Origin: an uncultured Oscillospiraceae bacterium
GTDB lineage: Bacteria; Bacillota; Clostridia; Oscillospirales; Oscillospiraceae
NCBI GenBank assembly: GCA_905233785.1
Contig: CAJOCV010000006.1
Span: 1-27,503 of the forward strand
DNA: 27,503 nucleotides
Direction of reading: 5' to 3'
In this document: positions 14,371-21,428 of the stretch, in pieces
Layout: each line of letters opens with the position of its first letter
Numbering within the stretch: position 1 is the stretch's first letter
Notes under the pieces: model-generated
Databases searched by the model: none
Told to the model about the DNA's origin: nothing
What the model saw: the letters and a program-made list of their open reading frames with translations, nothing else
Position numbers and translations under genes: made by a program

Positions 14371-15393
14371 TTATTCAAAAAAGCAGGCGTCGCCAAACGA
14401 GAAAAAGCGATAGCGCTCCCGCACGGCGACCTGATAAGCGTTGAGGACGTTCTCGCGTCCGGCGAGGGCGGAGACGAGCATGATGAGCGTGCTCTCCGGC
14501 AGGTGGAAATTGGTCACCAGCGCGTCGATGCATTTGAAGCGGTAGCCGGGGTAGATGAAAATGCTTGTCCAGCCGGACTGTGGATTGAGCGTTCCGTCCT
14601 CGTTGGCAAAGCTCTCGAGCGTGCGGCAGGAGGTGGTGCCGACGGCGATGACGCGGCCGCCGGCCTTTTTCGTCTCGGTGACGATGCGGGCGGTCTCCTC
14701 CGGGACGATGCAGAACTCCGCGTGCATCGGGTGATCCTCGATCTCCTCCTCCTTCACCGGTCGGAAGGTGCCGAGACCGACGTGCAGCGTCACATAGCAG
14801 ATCTTCACGCCCTTCGCCGCGATTTCATCCAGCAGCTCCTTCGTAAAGTGCAGTCCCGCCGTGGGGGCGGCGGCACTGCCCAGCTCGCGGGAATAGACGG
14901 TCTGGTAGCGCTCGCTGTCGTTCAGCTCCTCCTTGATGTAGGGCGGCAGCGGCATCTTGCCCAGGCGCTCGAGCACCTCAAGGAAAATACCTTCATAGTG
15001 AAAGCGCACAACGCGGTTTCCGCCCTCGGTGACAGCCTCCACCGTGGCGGTGAGCTCGCCGTCGCCGAAGATGAGCTCCTGGCCGGGTCTTGTCTTGCGC
15101 CCAGGACGGCTCAGACATTCCCAACGCCCCTCCCCCAGATCGCGCAGCAGCACCAGCTCCACGCTGCCGCCGGTGGGACGGGCGCCGATGAGCCGCGCGG
15201 GCAAGACGCGGGAATCGTTCAGCACCAGGCAGTCCCCCGCGTGCAGATAGTCCGGCAGGTCATAGAAGTGCCGATGCTCCAGCGCGCCGGTCACTTTATC
15301 CACATGCAGCAGGCGGGAGTGATCGCGCTCCGGGATCGGCGTCTGGGCGATCAGCTCCTCCGGCAGGTCAAAGTAAAAATCCGATTTTTTCAT
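14371..15393 (-). CDS. queA: S-adenosylmethionine:tRNA ribosyltransferase-isomerase
   Basis: 340 aa, typical QueA length. It turns preQ1-tRNA into epoxyqueuosine-tRNA, using the ribosyl part of SAM. Recognisable blocks: FYFDLPEELIAQTP at the N-terminus, DCLVLNDSRVLPARL, ERYQTVYSRELGSAAAPTAG, LHVGLGTFRPV and TNFHLPESTLIMLVSA. The start is ATG 15393, with AGGAGA seven bases upstream; the longer open frame to 15444 has no ribosome binding site and would include the promoter. It is first gene of queA-tgt-yajC. Confidence 0.96.
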   Translation of the reverse strand: MKKSDFYFDLPEELIAQTPIPERDHSRLLHVDKVTGALEHRHFYDLPDYLHAGDCLVLNDSRVLPARLIGARPTGGSVELVLLRDLGEGRWECLSRPGRKTRPGQELIFGDGELTATVEAVTEGGNRVVRFHYEGIFLEVLERLGKMPLPPYIKEELNDSERYQTVYSRELGSAAAPTAGLHFTKELLDEIAAKGVKICYVTLHVGLGTFRPVKEEEIEDHPMHAEFCIVPEETARIVTETKKAGGRVIAVGTTSCRTLESFANEDGTLNPQSGWTSIFIYPGYRFKCIDALVTNFHLPESTLIMLVSALAGRENVLNAYQVAVRERYRFFSFGDACFFE

Positions 15394-15422
15394 TTCAACG
15401 TCTCCTATATACAGCTTTCTGT

Positions 15423-15451
15423 ATTCTAACAGATAGCGCCGCACTTTTCAA
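15423..15451 (-). promoter_or_regulatory. Promoter of queA-tgt-yajC
   Basis: On the minus strand TTGAAA (15451-15446), 17-bp spacer, TAGAAT (15428-15423), 30 nt before the queA start. Confidence 0.7.
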
Positions 15452-15511
15452 CGGCATATCCATGTCATTTTTCCCATATGCTTACGAGATCAATTTCACA
15501 AATGGGAGGAT

Positions 15512-16405
15512 ATGCATTTGAAAACACCACTGTTTGAAGGCTCCTGCACCGCGATCGTGACGCCCTACACCGCGCAGGGCATTGATTACGACAGGCTCAG
15601 AAAGAATCTCGAGTTTCAGTATGACAACGGAACCGCGGCGATCGTCGTCTGCGGCACCACGGGCGAGGCCGCCACGCAGAGCCAGGATGAGCACAACGAG
15701 CTGGTGCGCGCGACCGTGCGGGCGGTGGACGGGCGCATGAAGGTGATCGTCGGCGTGGGCAGCAACAATACCGCCGCCGCGCTGCGCAATGCCGAGAACG
15801 CGAAAGCCGAAGGGGCTGACGGTATCCTCATGGTGACGCCCTATTATAACAAAACCAGCCCCAAAGGGCTGGCGGAGCACTTTACTTATGTGGCGGATCG
15901 GGTGGAGATCCCGATGATCCTCTACAATGTCCCTTCCCGCACGGGGATCGGGCTGACGGCGGAGGTCTATCAGGAGCTGTCCCGCCATCCCAACATCAAC
16001 GGCGTCAAGGAGGCCAGCGGCGATTTTGCGCTCATATACAAGACCCGCAGCCTCTGCGGGGACGATCTGACGCTCTGGAGCGGCAACGACGACAACACCG
16101 TGCCCATGATGGCCATGGGCGCGAAGGGCGTCATCTCGGTGGCGGGCAATATTGTCCCCGCCGTGGTGACAAAGCTCTGCGCCCTGTGTCTAAACGGTGA
16201 ATACGAGGAGGCCATGGGACTGTTCGCCCGCTACAACGCGCTCTTCTCGGCGCTCTTTGCGGAGACCAATCCCATCCCCGTCAAGGCCGCCATGAAGCTC
16301 ATGGGGCTTGACACGGGCATCCTTCGTCTGCCGCTGACGGAGATTTCCGATGAGCATCTGCAGATGCTCAAAACGGTCATGCAGGACGCGGGACTGAAGG
16401 TATAA
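15512..16405 (+). CDS. dapA: 4-hydroxy-tetrahydrodipicolinate synthase
   Basis: 297 aa as read from ATG 15512. It condenses pyruvate with aspartate semialdehyde in diaminopimelate/lysine synthesis. The TIM-barrel enzyme shows GTTGEA (residues 48-53, pyruvate-binding), Tyr138 and Arg143 in YNVPSRTG, and Schiff-base Lys166 in NGVKEASGD. GNDDNT and a GAKGVISVAGN block complete the family pattern. Start choice: GGAGG at 15505-15509 is only two bases from the ATG but eight from a TTG at 15518, so translation may really begin at that TTG, giving 295 aa. It is divergent from queA and monocistronic, with a palindromic repeat right after its stop. Confidence 0.95.
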   Translation: MHLKTPLFEGSCTAIVTPYTAQGIDYDRLRKNLEFQYDNGTAAIVVCGTTGEAATQSQDEHNELVRATVRAVDGRMKVIVGVGSNNTAAALRNAENAKAEGADGILMVTPYYNKTSPKGLAEHFTYVADRVEIPMILYNVPSRTGIGLTAEVYQELSRHPNINGVKEASGDFALIYKTRSLCGDDLTLWSGNDDNTVPMMAMGAKGVISVAGNIVPAVVTKLCALCLNGEYEEAMGLFARYNALFSALFAETNPIPVKAAMKLMGLDTGILRLPLTEISDEHLQMLKTVMQDAGLKV

Positions 16406-16410
16406 CGGTC

Positions 16411-16523
16411 AGTGAAAAGTGAATAGATAAAAGTGAAAAGTTAAGGTGTCCCCTTCGGGGACAAATTATTATCGTCGCGAAGCGACACCTCAACTATTCA
16501 CTATTCACCATTCTCTATTCACT
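16411..16523. repeat. MITE-like imperfect palindrome
   Basis: Outer arms of 35 nt (16411-16445 and 16489-16523) match 27 of 35 as inverted repeats built from GTGAATAG-like words. Inside, AGGTGTC (16444-16450) pairs with GACACCT (16484-16490) and encloses two short hairpins, TGTCCCC-TTC-GGGGACA and GTCGC-GAA-GCGAC. It begins five bases after the dapA stop and overlaps the 3' end of the PPTase gene. Confidence 0.75.
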
Positions 16524-17122
16524 ATGATCATCTCCGGTTCGGCGCTTTCCGCCCCCGGTACACAGATGGCGAAATGACAGCCGTCGCGCTCCGTGTGCCA
16601 GAAGGCGGCGTCAGGGCGCGGTTCTCCGACGACCGAGAAGGATTCCAGCGGCGTGGAAAGCCCCGTGCCGATGGCCTTGATCCAGCTCTCCTTGAGCGTC
16701 CAGAGGCGGGTGAAGTCGCGGTCGCGGTCAAGGGATCGCGCGATCAGCTCCTGCTCCTGCGGCGCAAAAAAACGGCGCACAAGGCTGTCGCGGCAGTCCG
16801 TTAACTCCTGCACATCCAGTCCCACCGGGCGGTCAGACAGCGCGCAGGCGGCAATGCGCCCGGAATGGGAGCAGTTGAAGTACAGCCCCGCAAGCTTCCA
16901 TTCCGGCTTGCCGTAAGCGTTTACCGTGATCTGCGGCGGCCAGGGAAGCTTTGCGTCATAATCGAACAGCGCTCTTTGCAGCATAAGCTCCGCCCCGATC
17001 CCCTGTCTGCGGCTCTCGGGCAGGCGCTGTTTGGAGAGCTTCTCCCGCCGATACTCCGACAGCACATAGCCCTCGCCGTTTTCCCGGATCGCGGAGACGT
17101 CCGTGTAATAGAGCCGAAGCAT
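16505..17122 (-). CDS. 4'-phosphopantetheinyl transferase (Sfp superfamily)
   Basis: 205 aa. It transfers phosphopantetheine from CoA to carrier-protein serines. N-terminal half: FNCSHSGRIAACALS is the CoA-binding block. The Mg-binding block reads VGLDVQEL, with Asp103 kept but Gln105 where most Sfp types have Glu. The C-terminal motif FTRLWTLKESWIKAIGTGL carries Glu145 and Lys149. The last residues VNREW and the stop come from the palindromic repeat at 16411-16523, so the natural C-terminus was probably replaced. The ATG overlaps the HD-gene stop by one base (TGATG), so it is coupled to it. No NRPS or PKS is in the window. Confidence 0.88.
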   Translation of the reverse strand: MLRLYYTDVSAIRENGEGYVLSEYRREKLSKQRLPESRRQGIGAELMLQRALFDYDAKLPWPPQITVNAYGKPEWKLAGLYFNCSHSGRIAACALSDRPVGLDVQELTDCRDSLVRRFFAPQEQELIARSLDRDRDFTRLWTLKESWIKAIGTGLSTPLESFSVVGEPRPDAAFWHTERDGCHFAICVPGAESAEPEMIIVNREW

Positions 17123-17664
17123 CAGGCGCGCATGGCCTCGATGGTCATGCCGATCAGCTCCGAAAGCTCCACACCCATCATCTCCGCGCCGCGGCGGATC
17201 ACCTCGCGGTCGCAGCCGGCGGCAAATTTCTTATCCTTGAACTTTTTCATGACGGACTTGACCTCCATATCGGCAAGGCCGTTGGGGCGCATCAGGGCCG
17301 CCGCGCCGATGAGTCCGGTCAGCTCGTCCGTTGCGAAGAGCACCTTTTCCATGTATTTTTCCGGCGCCACGTCGATGCAGATGCCGTAACCGTGGCAAAT
17401 GACGCCGTGGATCACCCCCTCGTCAATCTCCAGCTCGCGCAGCAGCGCATCCGCCTTGACGCAGTGCTGCTCCGGCCATTGCTCAAAGTCGATGTCGTGC
17501 AGCATGCCCACCGCGCGCCAGAAATCGACCTTTTCGGGATCGTATTTCTTCGCAAGCTCGCCCATGACCTTGGAGACGGTCTCGGCGTGCCGGATGTGAA
17601 AGGGCTCCTGATTGTAGCGTTTTACAAGCTCTTCGGCCTGTTCAGGCGTGGGGATATAGCTCAT
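17122..17664 (-). CDS. HD-domain hydrolase
   Basis: 180 aa. The HD motif is visible: HIRHAETV, then GMLHDIDFEQWPEQH and later VICHGYG, giving the His...His-Asp...His metal ligands. Such small HD proteins are often phosphohydrolases of nucleotides or similar; the substrate is unknown. The start is taken as ATG 17664 (MSYIPTPEQAEEL), with GGAGG eight bases upstream, and this also matches the usual N-terminus. ATG 17694 (MRKTDPE), with GGGGGAG five bases upstream, is the alternative. It is first in a two-gene unit with the PPTase, whose start overlaps this stop. Confidence 0.82.
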   Translation of the reverse strand: MSYIPTPEQAEELVKRYNQEPFHIRHAETVSKVMGELAKKYDPEKVDFWRAVGMLHDIDFEQWPEQHCVKADALLRELEIDEGVIHGVICHGYGICIDVAPEKYMEKVLFATDELTGLIGAAALMRPNGLADMEVKSVMKKFKDKKFAAGCDREVIRRGAEMMGVELSELIGMTIEAMRA

Positions 17665-17730
17665 GGTCATCGCCTCCGGATCGGTTTTCCTCATGATACT
17701 CCCCCGCTGTTCCATTTGCAAGTTTTATTG

Positions 17731-17768
17731 AAAATGAGCCGTTTCCCGATCGGGAAGCGGCTCATTTT
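17731..17768 (-). terminator. Terminator of the small lipoprotein gene
   Basis: Near-perfect palindrome: AAAATGAGCCG (17731-17741) with CGGCTCATTTT (17758-17768), continued inside by TTTCCCG/CGGGAAG. On the minus strand it follows the stop at 17776 by a few bases and ends in ATTTTC. Confidence 0.88.
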
Positions 17769-17775
17769 TTGCGTA

Positions 17776-18072
17776 TTACGGCTTCGGGCTGACAGTCTGG
17801 TTTGGGCTTGCGCTGGGCGCGATGTCCGTTGTAGGCTTGGGGCTTACAGCGCTTGCGGGTTTGCCGGTATCCCGATCCTCGATCACACCGTCCCCGTCAC
17901 GCACAACGCCGTCCTCCGGATCCATGGAGACCATGGGGCTCGTATCAGGCATCAGCTCCATGGTGGCGCCGGGCGTTTCCATGGGAAGGTTATCGTTCCG
18001 ATAGTCGCCGCAGCCACACAGCACCGCGCACAGCAGCGCAAAAACGCAAACGAGCAAAATGCTTCTTTTCAT
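17776..18072 (-). CDS. Small lipoprotein, unknown function
   Basis: 98 aa. The signal peptide ends in a lipobox (LLCAVLCGC, Cys about residue 21), so it should be anchored on the outer face of the membrane. The mature part is low-complexity: acidic in the middle (DPEDGVVRDGDGVIEDRD) and Ser/Pro/Thr-rich at the end, with repeated SPxP-like words. No family is recognised. The ATG at 18072 has AAGGAGG six bases upstream. It is monocistronic, divergent from rlmD, with its own promoter and terminator. Confidence 0.75.
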   Translation of the reverse strand: MKRSILLVCVFALLCAVLCGCGDYRNDNLPMETPGATMELMPDTSPMVSMDPEDGVVRDGDGVIEDRDTGKPASAVSPKPTTDIAPSASPNQTVSPKP

Positions 18073-18123
18073 ATCGTTCCTCCTTATGCTTGTGCATGGC
18101 TTAGTATTCGCGCAATCAGCCGG

Positions 18124-18152
18124 ATTATACGCAAAATCTTCCCGCATTTTGA
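18124..18152 (-). promoter_or_regulatory. Promoter of the small lipoprotein gene
   Basis: On the minus strand TCAAAA (18152-18147), 17-bp spacer, TATAAT (18129-18124). The -10 is perfect and the -35 weak. Its -35 abuts that of the rlmD promoter. Confidence 0.5.
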
Positions 18153-18181
18153 TTGCCATGAGCGACATGCTGTGTTACAAT
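18153..18181 (+). promoter_or_regulatory. Promoter of rlmD
   Basis: TTGCCA (18153-18158), 17-bp spacer, TACAAT (18176-18181). Only seven bases separate the -10 from the ATG at 18189, so the transcript would be leaderless. Confidence 0.6.
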
Positions 18182-18188
18182 ATAATTT

Positions 18189-19550
18189 ATGAAAGATTTA
18201 AAGAAAAACGAAATCTACTCCGCCGTTGTGGAAAGCTATTCCGCCGAGGGCTTCGGCGTCTGCCGTATTGAGGGGCGAGCCGTTTTTGTGCCGAAGGCCA
18301 TCCCCGGCGAGGAATGGGAAATCCGCATCGTGAAGGTCAGCGCCGCCGCGGTTTACGGCCGGGGTGAGAAGCTGTTGCGCCCTTCTCCCATGCGTGTGGA
18401 GCCGGATTGCCCGTATTTCGGCAAGTGCGGCGGCTGCGATACGCGGCACCTCAGCTATGCCGAGGAGCTGCGCTTCAAGCTTGAGAAGGTTAACGCCGCT
18501 CTGCTGCGCATCGGAAAGCAGACGTTGCAGGCCGAGGACATCCTGGGCAGTGAGCAGATCGAACGCTACCGAAACAAGGCGATTTTCGCCGTGGCGAGTT
18601 CGGAGAACGCGCCGGCCTTTGGCTTTTTCCGGGAACGCAGCCATGAGCTGATCCCGATCACCGACTGTCTGCTGCAAAGCGAGCGGAGCATCCGCGCGGC
18701 AAAGGCAGTCACCGACTTCCTGCGAGAGCGCGGCATCCCCGCTTATGACGAGCAGAGCGGCAAGGGCGTTGTGCGTCATGTCTTCTGCCGGGAGGCGCTG
18801 CACAGCGGTGAGGCTGTTGTCTGCATTGTCGCGGCACGGGGCTTCGGCGCGAATACCGGCGCGCTTGTGGAGGCGCTGCGCAAAGCCTGTCCGGAACTGA
18901 GCGGCATCGTTTTGAACATCAATAAGACGCGCGGCAACACCGTTCTCGCCGGGGACTTTTACACGCTCTGGGGAAAGGAGACGCTGCGTGACACGCTCTG
19001 CGGCTACTCTTTCGAGCTTGCGCCGCAGGCCTTCTTTCAGGTGAATCCGCCCCAGGCCGAAAGGCTCTACCGTCTCGCAGTGGAACTGGCCGTACAGAGC
19101 GAAAGCGACCTGATCCTTGAGCTCTACTGCGGCGCAGGGACGATCAGCCTCTGCCTTGCCGAGAAGGCCGGGCGCATCATCGGCGCGGAGATCGTACCGG
19201 AGGCTGTCGAAAACGCAAAGGAGAACGCCGCGCGAAACGGCGTCAAGAATGTGGAATTCCTCTGCGCCGACGCCGCCGAGGCGGCAAGGGAGTTATTAAA
19301 GCGCGGCCTCCAGCCGGACGCCGTGGTAGTCGATCCGCCGCGCAAGGGCATGGATAACATTGCCCTTGAAGCCGTGGCTTCGATGAAGCCGAAACGGATC
19401 GTTTACGTCTCCTGCAATCCGGCCACACTCGCACGGGATATTCTCCGCTTTCATGCTCTCGGCTATGCGCTTGTAAAGGCAAGAGCTGTGGATATGTTTC
19501 CCAGAACGGAGCATGTCGAGACCGTAGTTTTGCTGACAAGAAATACATAA
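18189..19550 (+). CDS. rlmD: 23S rRNA (uracil-C5)-methyltransferase, RlmD/RlmCD type
   Basis: 453 aa. N-terminal TRAM domain (residues 1-60), then an iron-sulfur cluster site with Cys74, Cys80, Cys83 (CPYFGKCGGC) and probably Cys160. The SAM fold shows LELYCGAGTISL (310-321) and VVDPPRKG; the catalytic nucleophile is Cys409 in YVSCNPATLARD. It methylates uridine C5 in 23S rRNA (U1939; in Gram-positives one enzyme often also does U747). The ATG at 18189 has no Shine-Dalgarno site and lies at the predicted transcription start. The cat gene begins 44 nt downstream on the same strand. Confidence 0.92.
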   Translation: MKDLKKNEIYSAVVESYSAEGFGVCRIEGRAVFVPKAIPGEEWEIRIVKVSAAAVYGRGEKLLRPSPMRVEPDCPYFGKCGGCDTRHLSYAEELRFKLEKVNAALLRIGKQTLQAEDILGSEQIERYRNKAIFAVASSENAPAFGFFRERSHELIPITDCLLQSERSIRAAKAVTDFLRERGIPAYDEQSGKGVVRHVFCREALHSGEAVVCIVAARGFGANTGALVEALRKACPELSGIVLNINKTRGNTVLAGDFYTLWGKETLRDTLCGYSFELAPQAFFQVNPPQAERLYRLAVELAVQSESDLILELYCGAGTISLCLAEKAGRIIGAEIVPEAVENAKENAARNGVKNVEFLCADAAEAARELLKRGLQPDAVVVDPPRKGMDNIALEAVASMKPKRIVYVSCNPATLARDILRFHALGYALVKARAVDMFPRTEHVETVVLLTRNT

Positions 19551-19594
19551 CGGTACGATGTGGAGTTGACTTAAAAGAAAAAGGAGGAGGAATA

Positions 19595-20281
19595 GTGCGC
19601 CATAACTCGGGAGTTGTGAGGATGACGGAAATGAACTATAAAGTAATTGACAGAGAGACATACTATCGGAAAGGCGTATTTCGTCACTTTACGGAAGACT
19701 GTAAGTGCTCGACCTCGATAACTTCGAGAATAGACGTAACAGAGCTTGTCACATACTCCAGGAACACAGGAACGAAGTTTTATATCAATTTCCTGTATAT
19801 CCTTTCAAAAGTCATGAATTCACGCGAAGACTACAGAATGGGATACCTTTGGCAGAGCGATGAGCTGATCTGCTATGACGTAATCAATCCTACGCAGTAT
19901 GTTTTTCATGAAGATACGGAAACCTGTACGCCTGTATATACGGAATACGATGAGGACTATGAAAAGTTCTATGCTGCTGCATTGCGTGATGTTGAAGCGG
20001 CAAAGAAAACAAGAGACTACGGTCTGGATGTGACGAACCATCCCAACTGGTTTGATGCATCTTATATATCTTGGCTTTCCTATGATTCACTGCATCTTGA
20101 GCTGCCCGATGGGTATCTGTATTTTGCACCGATCATCAACTGGGGAAAATACAGAGAAGAAAACAGCAGGATTGTCATGCCTGTGACCGTTCGTCTAAAT
20201 CACGCGATCGCTGATGGGTATCTGGTTGCAAACGTATTCCGTCTTTTAGAGCAAGAAATCAAGTCTTTTGTTGGAATCTAA
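19595..20281 (+). CDS. catA: Chloramphenicol O-acetyltransferase, type A
   Basis: 228 aa from GTG 19595, or 219 aa from ATG 19622. It acetylates chloramphenicol with acetyl-CoA. Catalytic His194 (numbered from the ATG) lies in LNHAIADG (HxxxDG); other family landmarks are FYINFLYILSKVMNS, the VFHEDTETCTPVYTEYDEDY region, SWLSYDSLHL and the FAPIINWGKY block. Homologues start near MTEMNYKVID, yet the good ribosome binding site (AAGGAGG, 19581-19587) serves the GTG, seven bases on. A hairpin (about 19602-19617) precedes and partly covers GTGAGG just before the ATG. Hand-counted GC in sample lines is 43-45%, against about 60% in rlmD, which suggests transfer. No mobile-element gene is adjacent. 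Confidence 0.88.
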   Translation: MRHNSGVVRMTEMNYKVIDRETYYRKGVFRHFTEDCKCSTSITSRIDVTELVTYSRNTGTKFYINFLYILSKVMNSREDYRMGYLWQSDELICYDVINPTQYVFHEDTETCTPVYTEYDEDYEKFYAAALRDVEAAKKTRDYGLDVTNHPNWFDASYISWLSYDSLHLELPDGYLYFAPIINWGKYREENSRIVMPVTVRLNHAIADGYLVANVFRLLEQEIKSFVGI

Positions 20282-20301
20282 TCAACAAGTTCCAGTTTCT
20301 C

Positions 20302-20374
20302 GATATGTTCCTGCATGGGCGAACGCCCAAGTGACCAAAACGGTGGATATGTTCCTATCCGGCATTGGGCGAAC
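20302..20374 (+). repeat. Short imperfect direct repeat after catA
   Basis: GATATGTTCCT at 20302-20312 recurs at 20346-20356, each followed within 20 nt by GGGCGAAC. The first copy contains a small TGGGC-GAAC-GCCCA hairpin. It may be a remnant of the event that brought in catA, or part of a terminator. Confidence 0.45.
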
Positions 20375-20381
20375 AGGCATC

Positions 20382-20410
20382 TTGACGCTTTGCGGCTTTC
20401 GAGATAAAAT
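20382..20410 (+). promoter_or_regulatory. Promoter of xpaC (and telA)
   Basis: TTGACG (20382-20387), 17-bp spacer, TAAAAT (20405-20410), 34 nt before the GTG start. Confidence 0.7.
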
Positions 20411-20444
20411 AAACTGATATGTTATTGGTAGGGAGGTCATCAAG

Positions 20445-21200
20445 GTGGCCAGAAACAGAAGAAGACGTTCGCCTGTCCGCGGCATTTACAGCTTTATCAT
20501 TGCCTGGATCATTTTCTCGGCATTTTTCCCGCTCTACGAGATTTGGGGGCTCCTGCTGGGGCTGGGTGTGGCGCTGGGCGCCGCGTATTTGTTCGGGCGC
20601 ACCTCGGCGAAAAAGGAGAGCGCAAAGGAGCAGGCGCAGCAACAGGCCGCCGAACAGGTCAGGGAGCCGCAGAAGAAGACCACCTATCAGCAGGTGCAGG
20701 AGCAGACTCGGCAGCAGCAGGCGCCGCAGAAGAAGAGCTACGGCCCCAAGGTCGATCCCATTGTAGAGGAGGGTAACAAGGCGCTTTCCGAGATGGGACG
20801 GCTCTATAGGTCCATTCAGGATCCCACCGTGCGCGGCAAGATCAACGAGATCATGCGCGTCACAGACAAGATCGTACAGGACGCCATCAGCGATCCCTCC
20901 GACATCCCGCAGATCAAAAAGTTTATGAACTACTATCTTCCCACCACCATCAAGCTCTTAAACGCCTATGACCGCATGAGCTCGCAGGGCATTGAGGGCG
21001 AGAACCTCGACAAGAGCATGAAGAGCATCAACGAAATGCTCGACGACGCGATCGAGGCCTACAAAAAGATGCTCGACTCCCTCTTTGCCAATCAGGCGCT
21101 CGACATTGAAACCGAGATCGACGTCATGAACCAGATGCTCAATCGCGAGGGCTTTGGCAGCGACAAGGATTTCCAGGTCGCCTCACAGGGCGGGAGATAA
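20445..21200 (+). CDS. xpaC: XpaC-family membrane protein
   Basis: 251 aa. A basic N-terminus (MARNRRRR) leads into two membrane helices (about 14-33 and 34-50), then a Gln/Lys-rich linker (55-105). Next comes a helical domain typical of XpaC (5-bromo-4-chloroindolyl phosphate hydrolysis family), for example LSEMGRLYRSIQDPTVRGKI and FMNYYLPTTIKLLNAYDRM. XpaC genes usually precede telA, as here. The protein's true function is unknown; the name comes from a colony-staining trait. The GTG start at 20445 has GGGAGG eight bases upstream. Confidence 0.85.
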   Translation: MARNRRRRSPVRGIYSFIIAWIIFSAFFPLYEIWGLLLGLGVALGAAYLFGRTSAKKESAKEQAQQQAAEQVREPQKKTTYQQVQEQTRQQQAPQKKSYGPKVDPIVEEGNKALSEMGRLYRSIQDPTVRGKINEIMRVTDKIVQDAISDPSDIPQIKKFMNYYLPTTIKLLNAYDRMSSQGIEGENLDKSMKSINEMLDDAIEAYKKMLDSLFANQALDIETEIDVMNQMLNREGFGSDKDFQVASQGGR

Positions 21201-21233
21201 GGGAAACGATGATTAAATCGGCAAGAGCAGATT

Positions 21234-21329
21234 CCGAGATAATTTGCGTTCTGATGAAGGCAGTTTTTCGCAGGAATACTTTGTGTATTTCAAGAAAAAG
21301 TGACGAAATCAGGGCGTAAATTATCCGGA
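21234..21329. repeat. Palindromic element between xpaC and telA
   Basis: Long imperfect dyad: 21238-21279 matches the reverse complement of 21285-21325 at about 30 of 42 positions, starting with GATAATTT. The centre is a tight AATAC/GTATT hairpin. The outer edges (CCGAGAT / ATCCGG) extend the match. It sits in a 228-bp gap with no convincing gene. Confidence 0.7.
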
Positions 21330-21428
21330 AGATGCCGCAGACGTTTTATTCAGCGTTTCCCTAAGGAACCTTTTCCTGCTTTTGCCGTCTATATTACCAA
21401 GATTTGATGATAGAAAGGAATTAACGCC

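Noticed and set aside
21209..21319. 36-codon ORF after xpaC with AAGGG before its ATG
   Set aside because: Most of it lies inside the palindromic element, and its residue pattern looks random; the dyad explains the sequence better.
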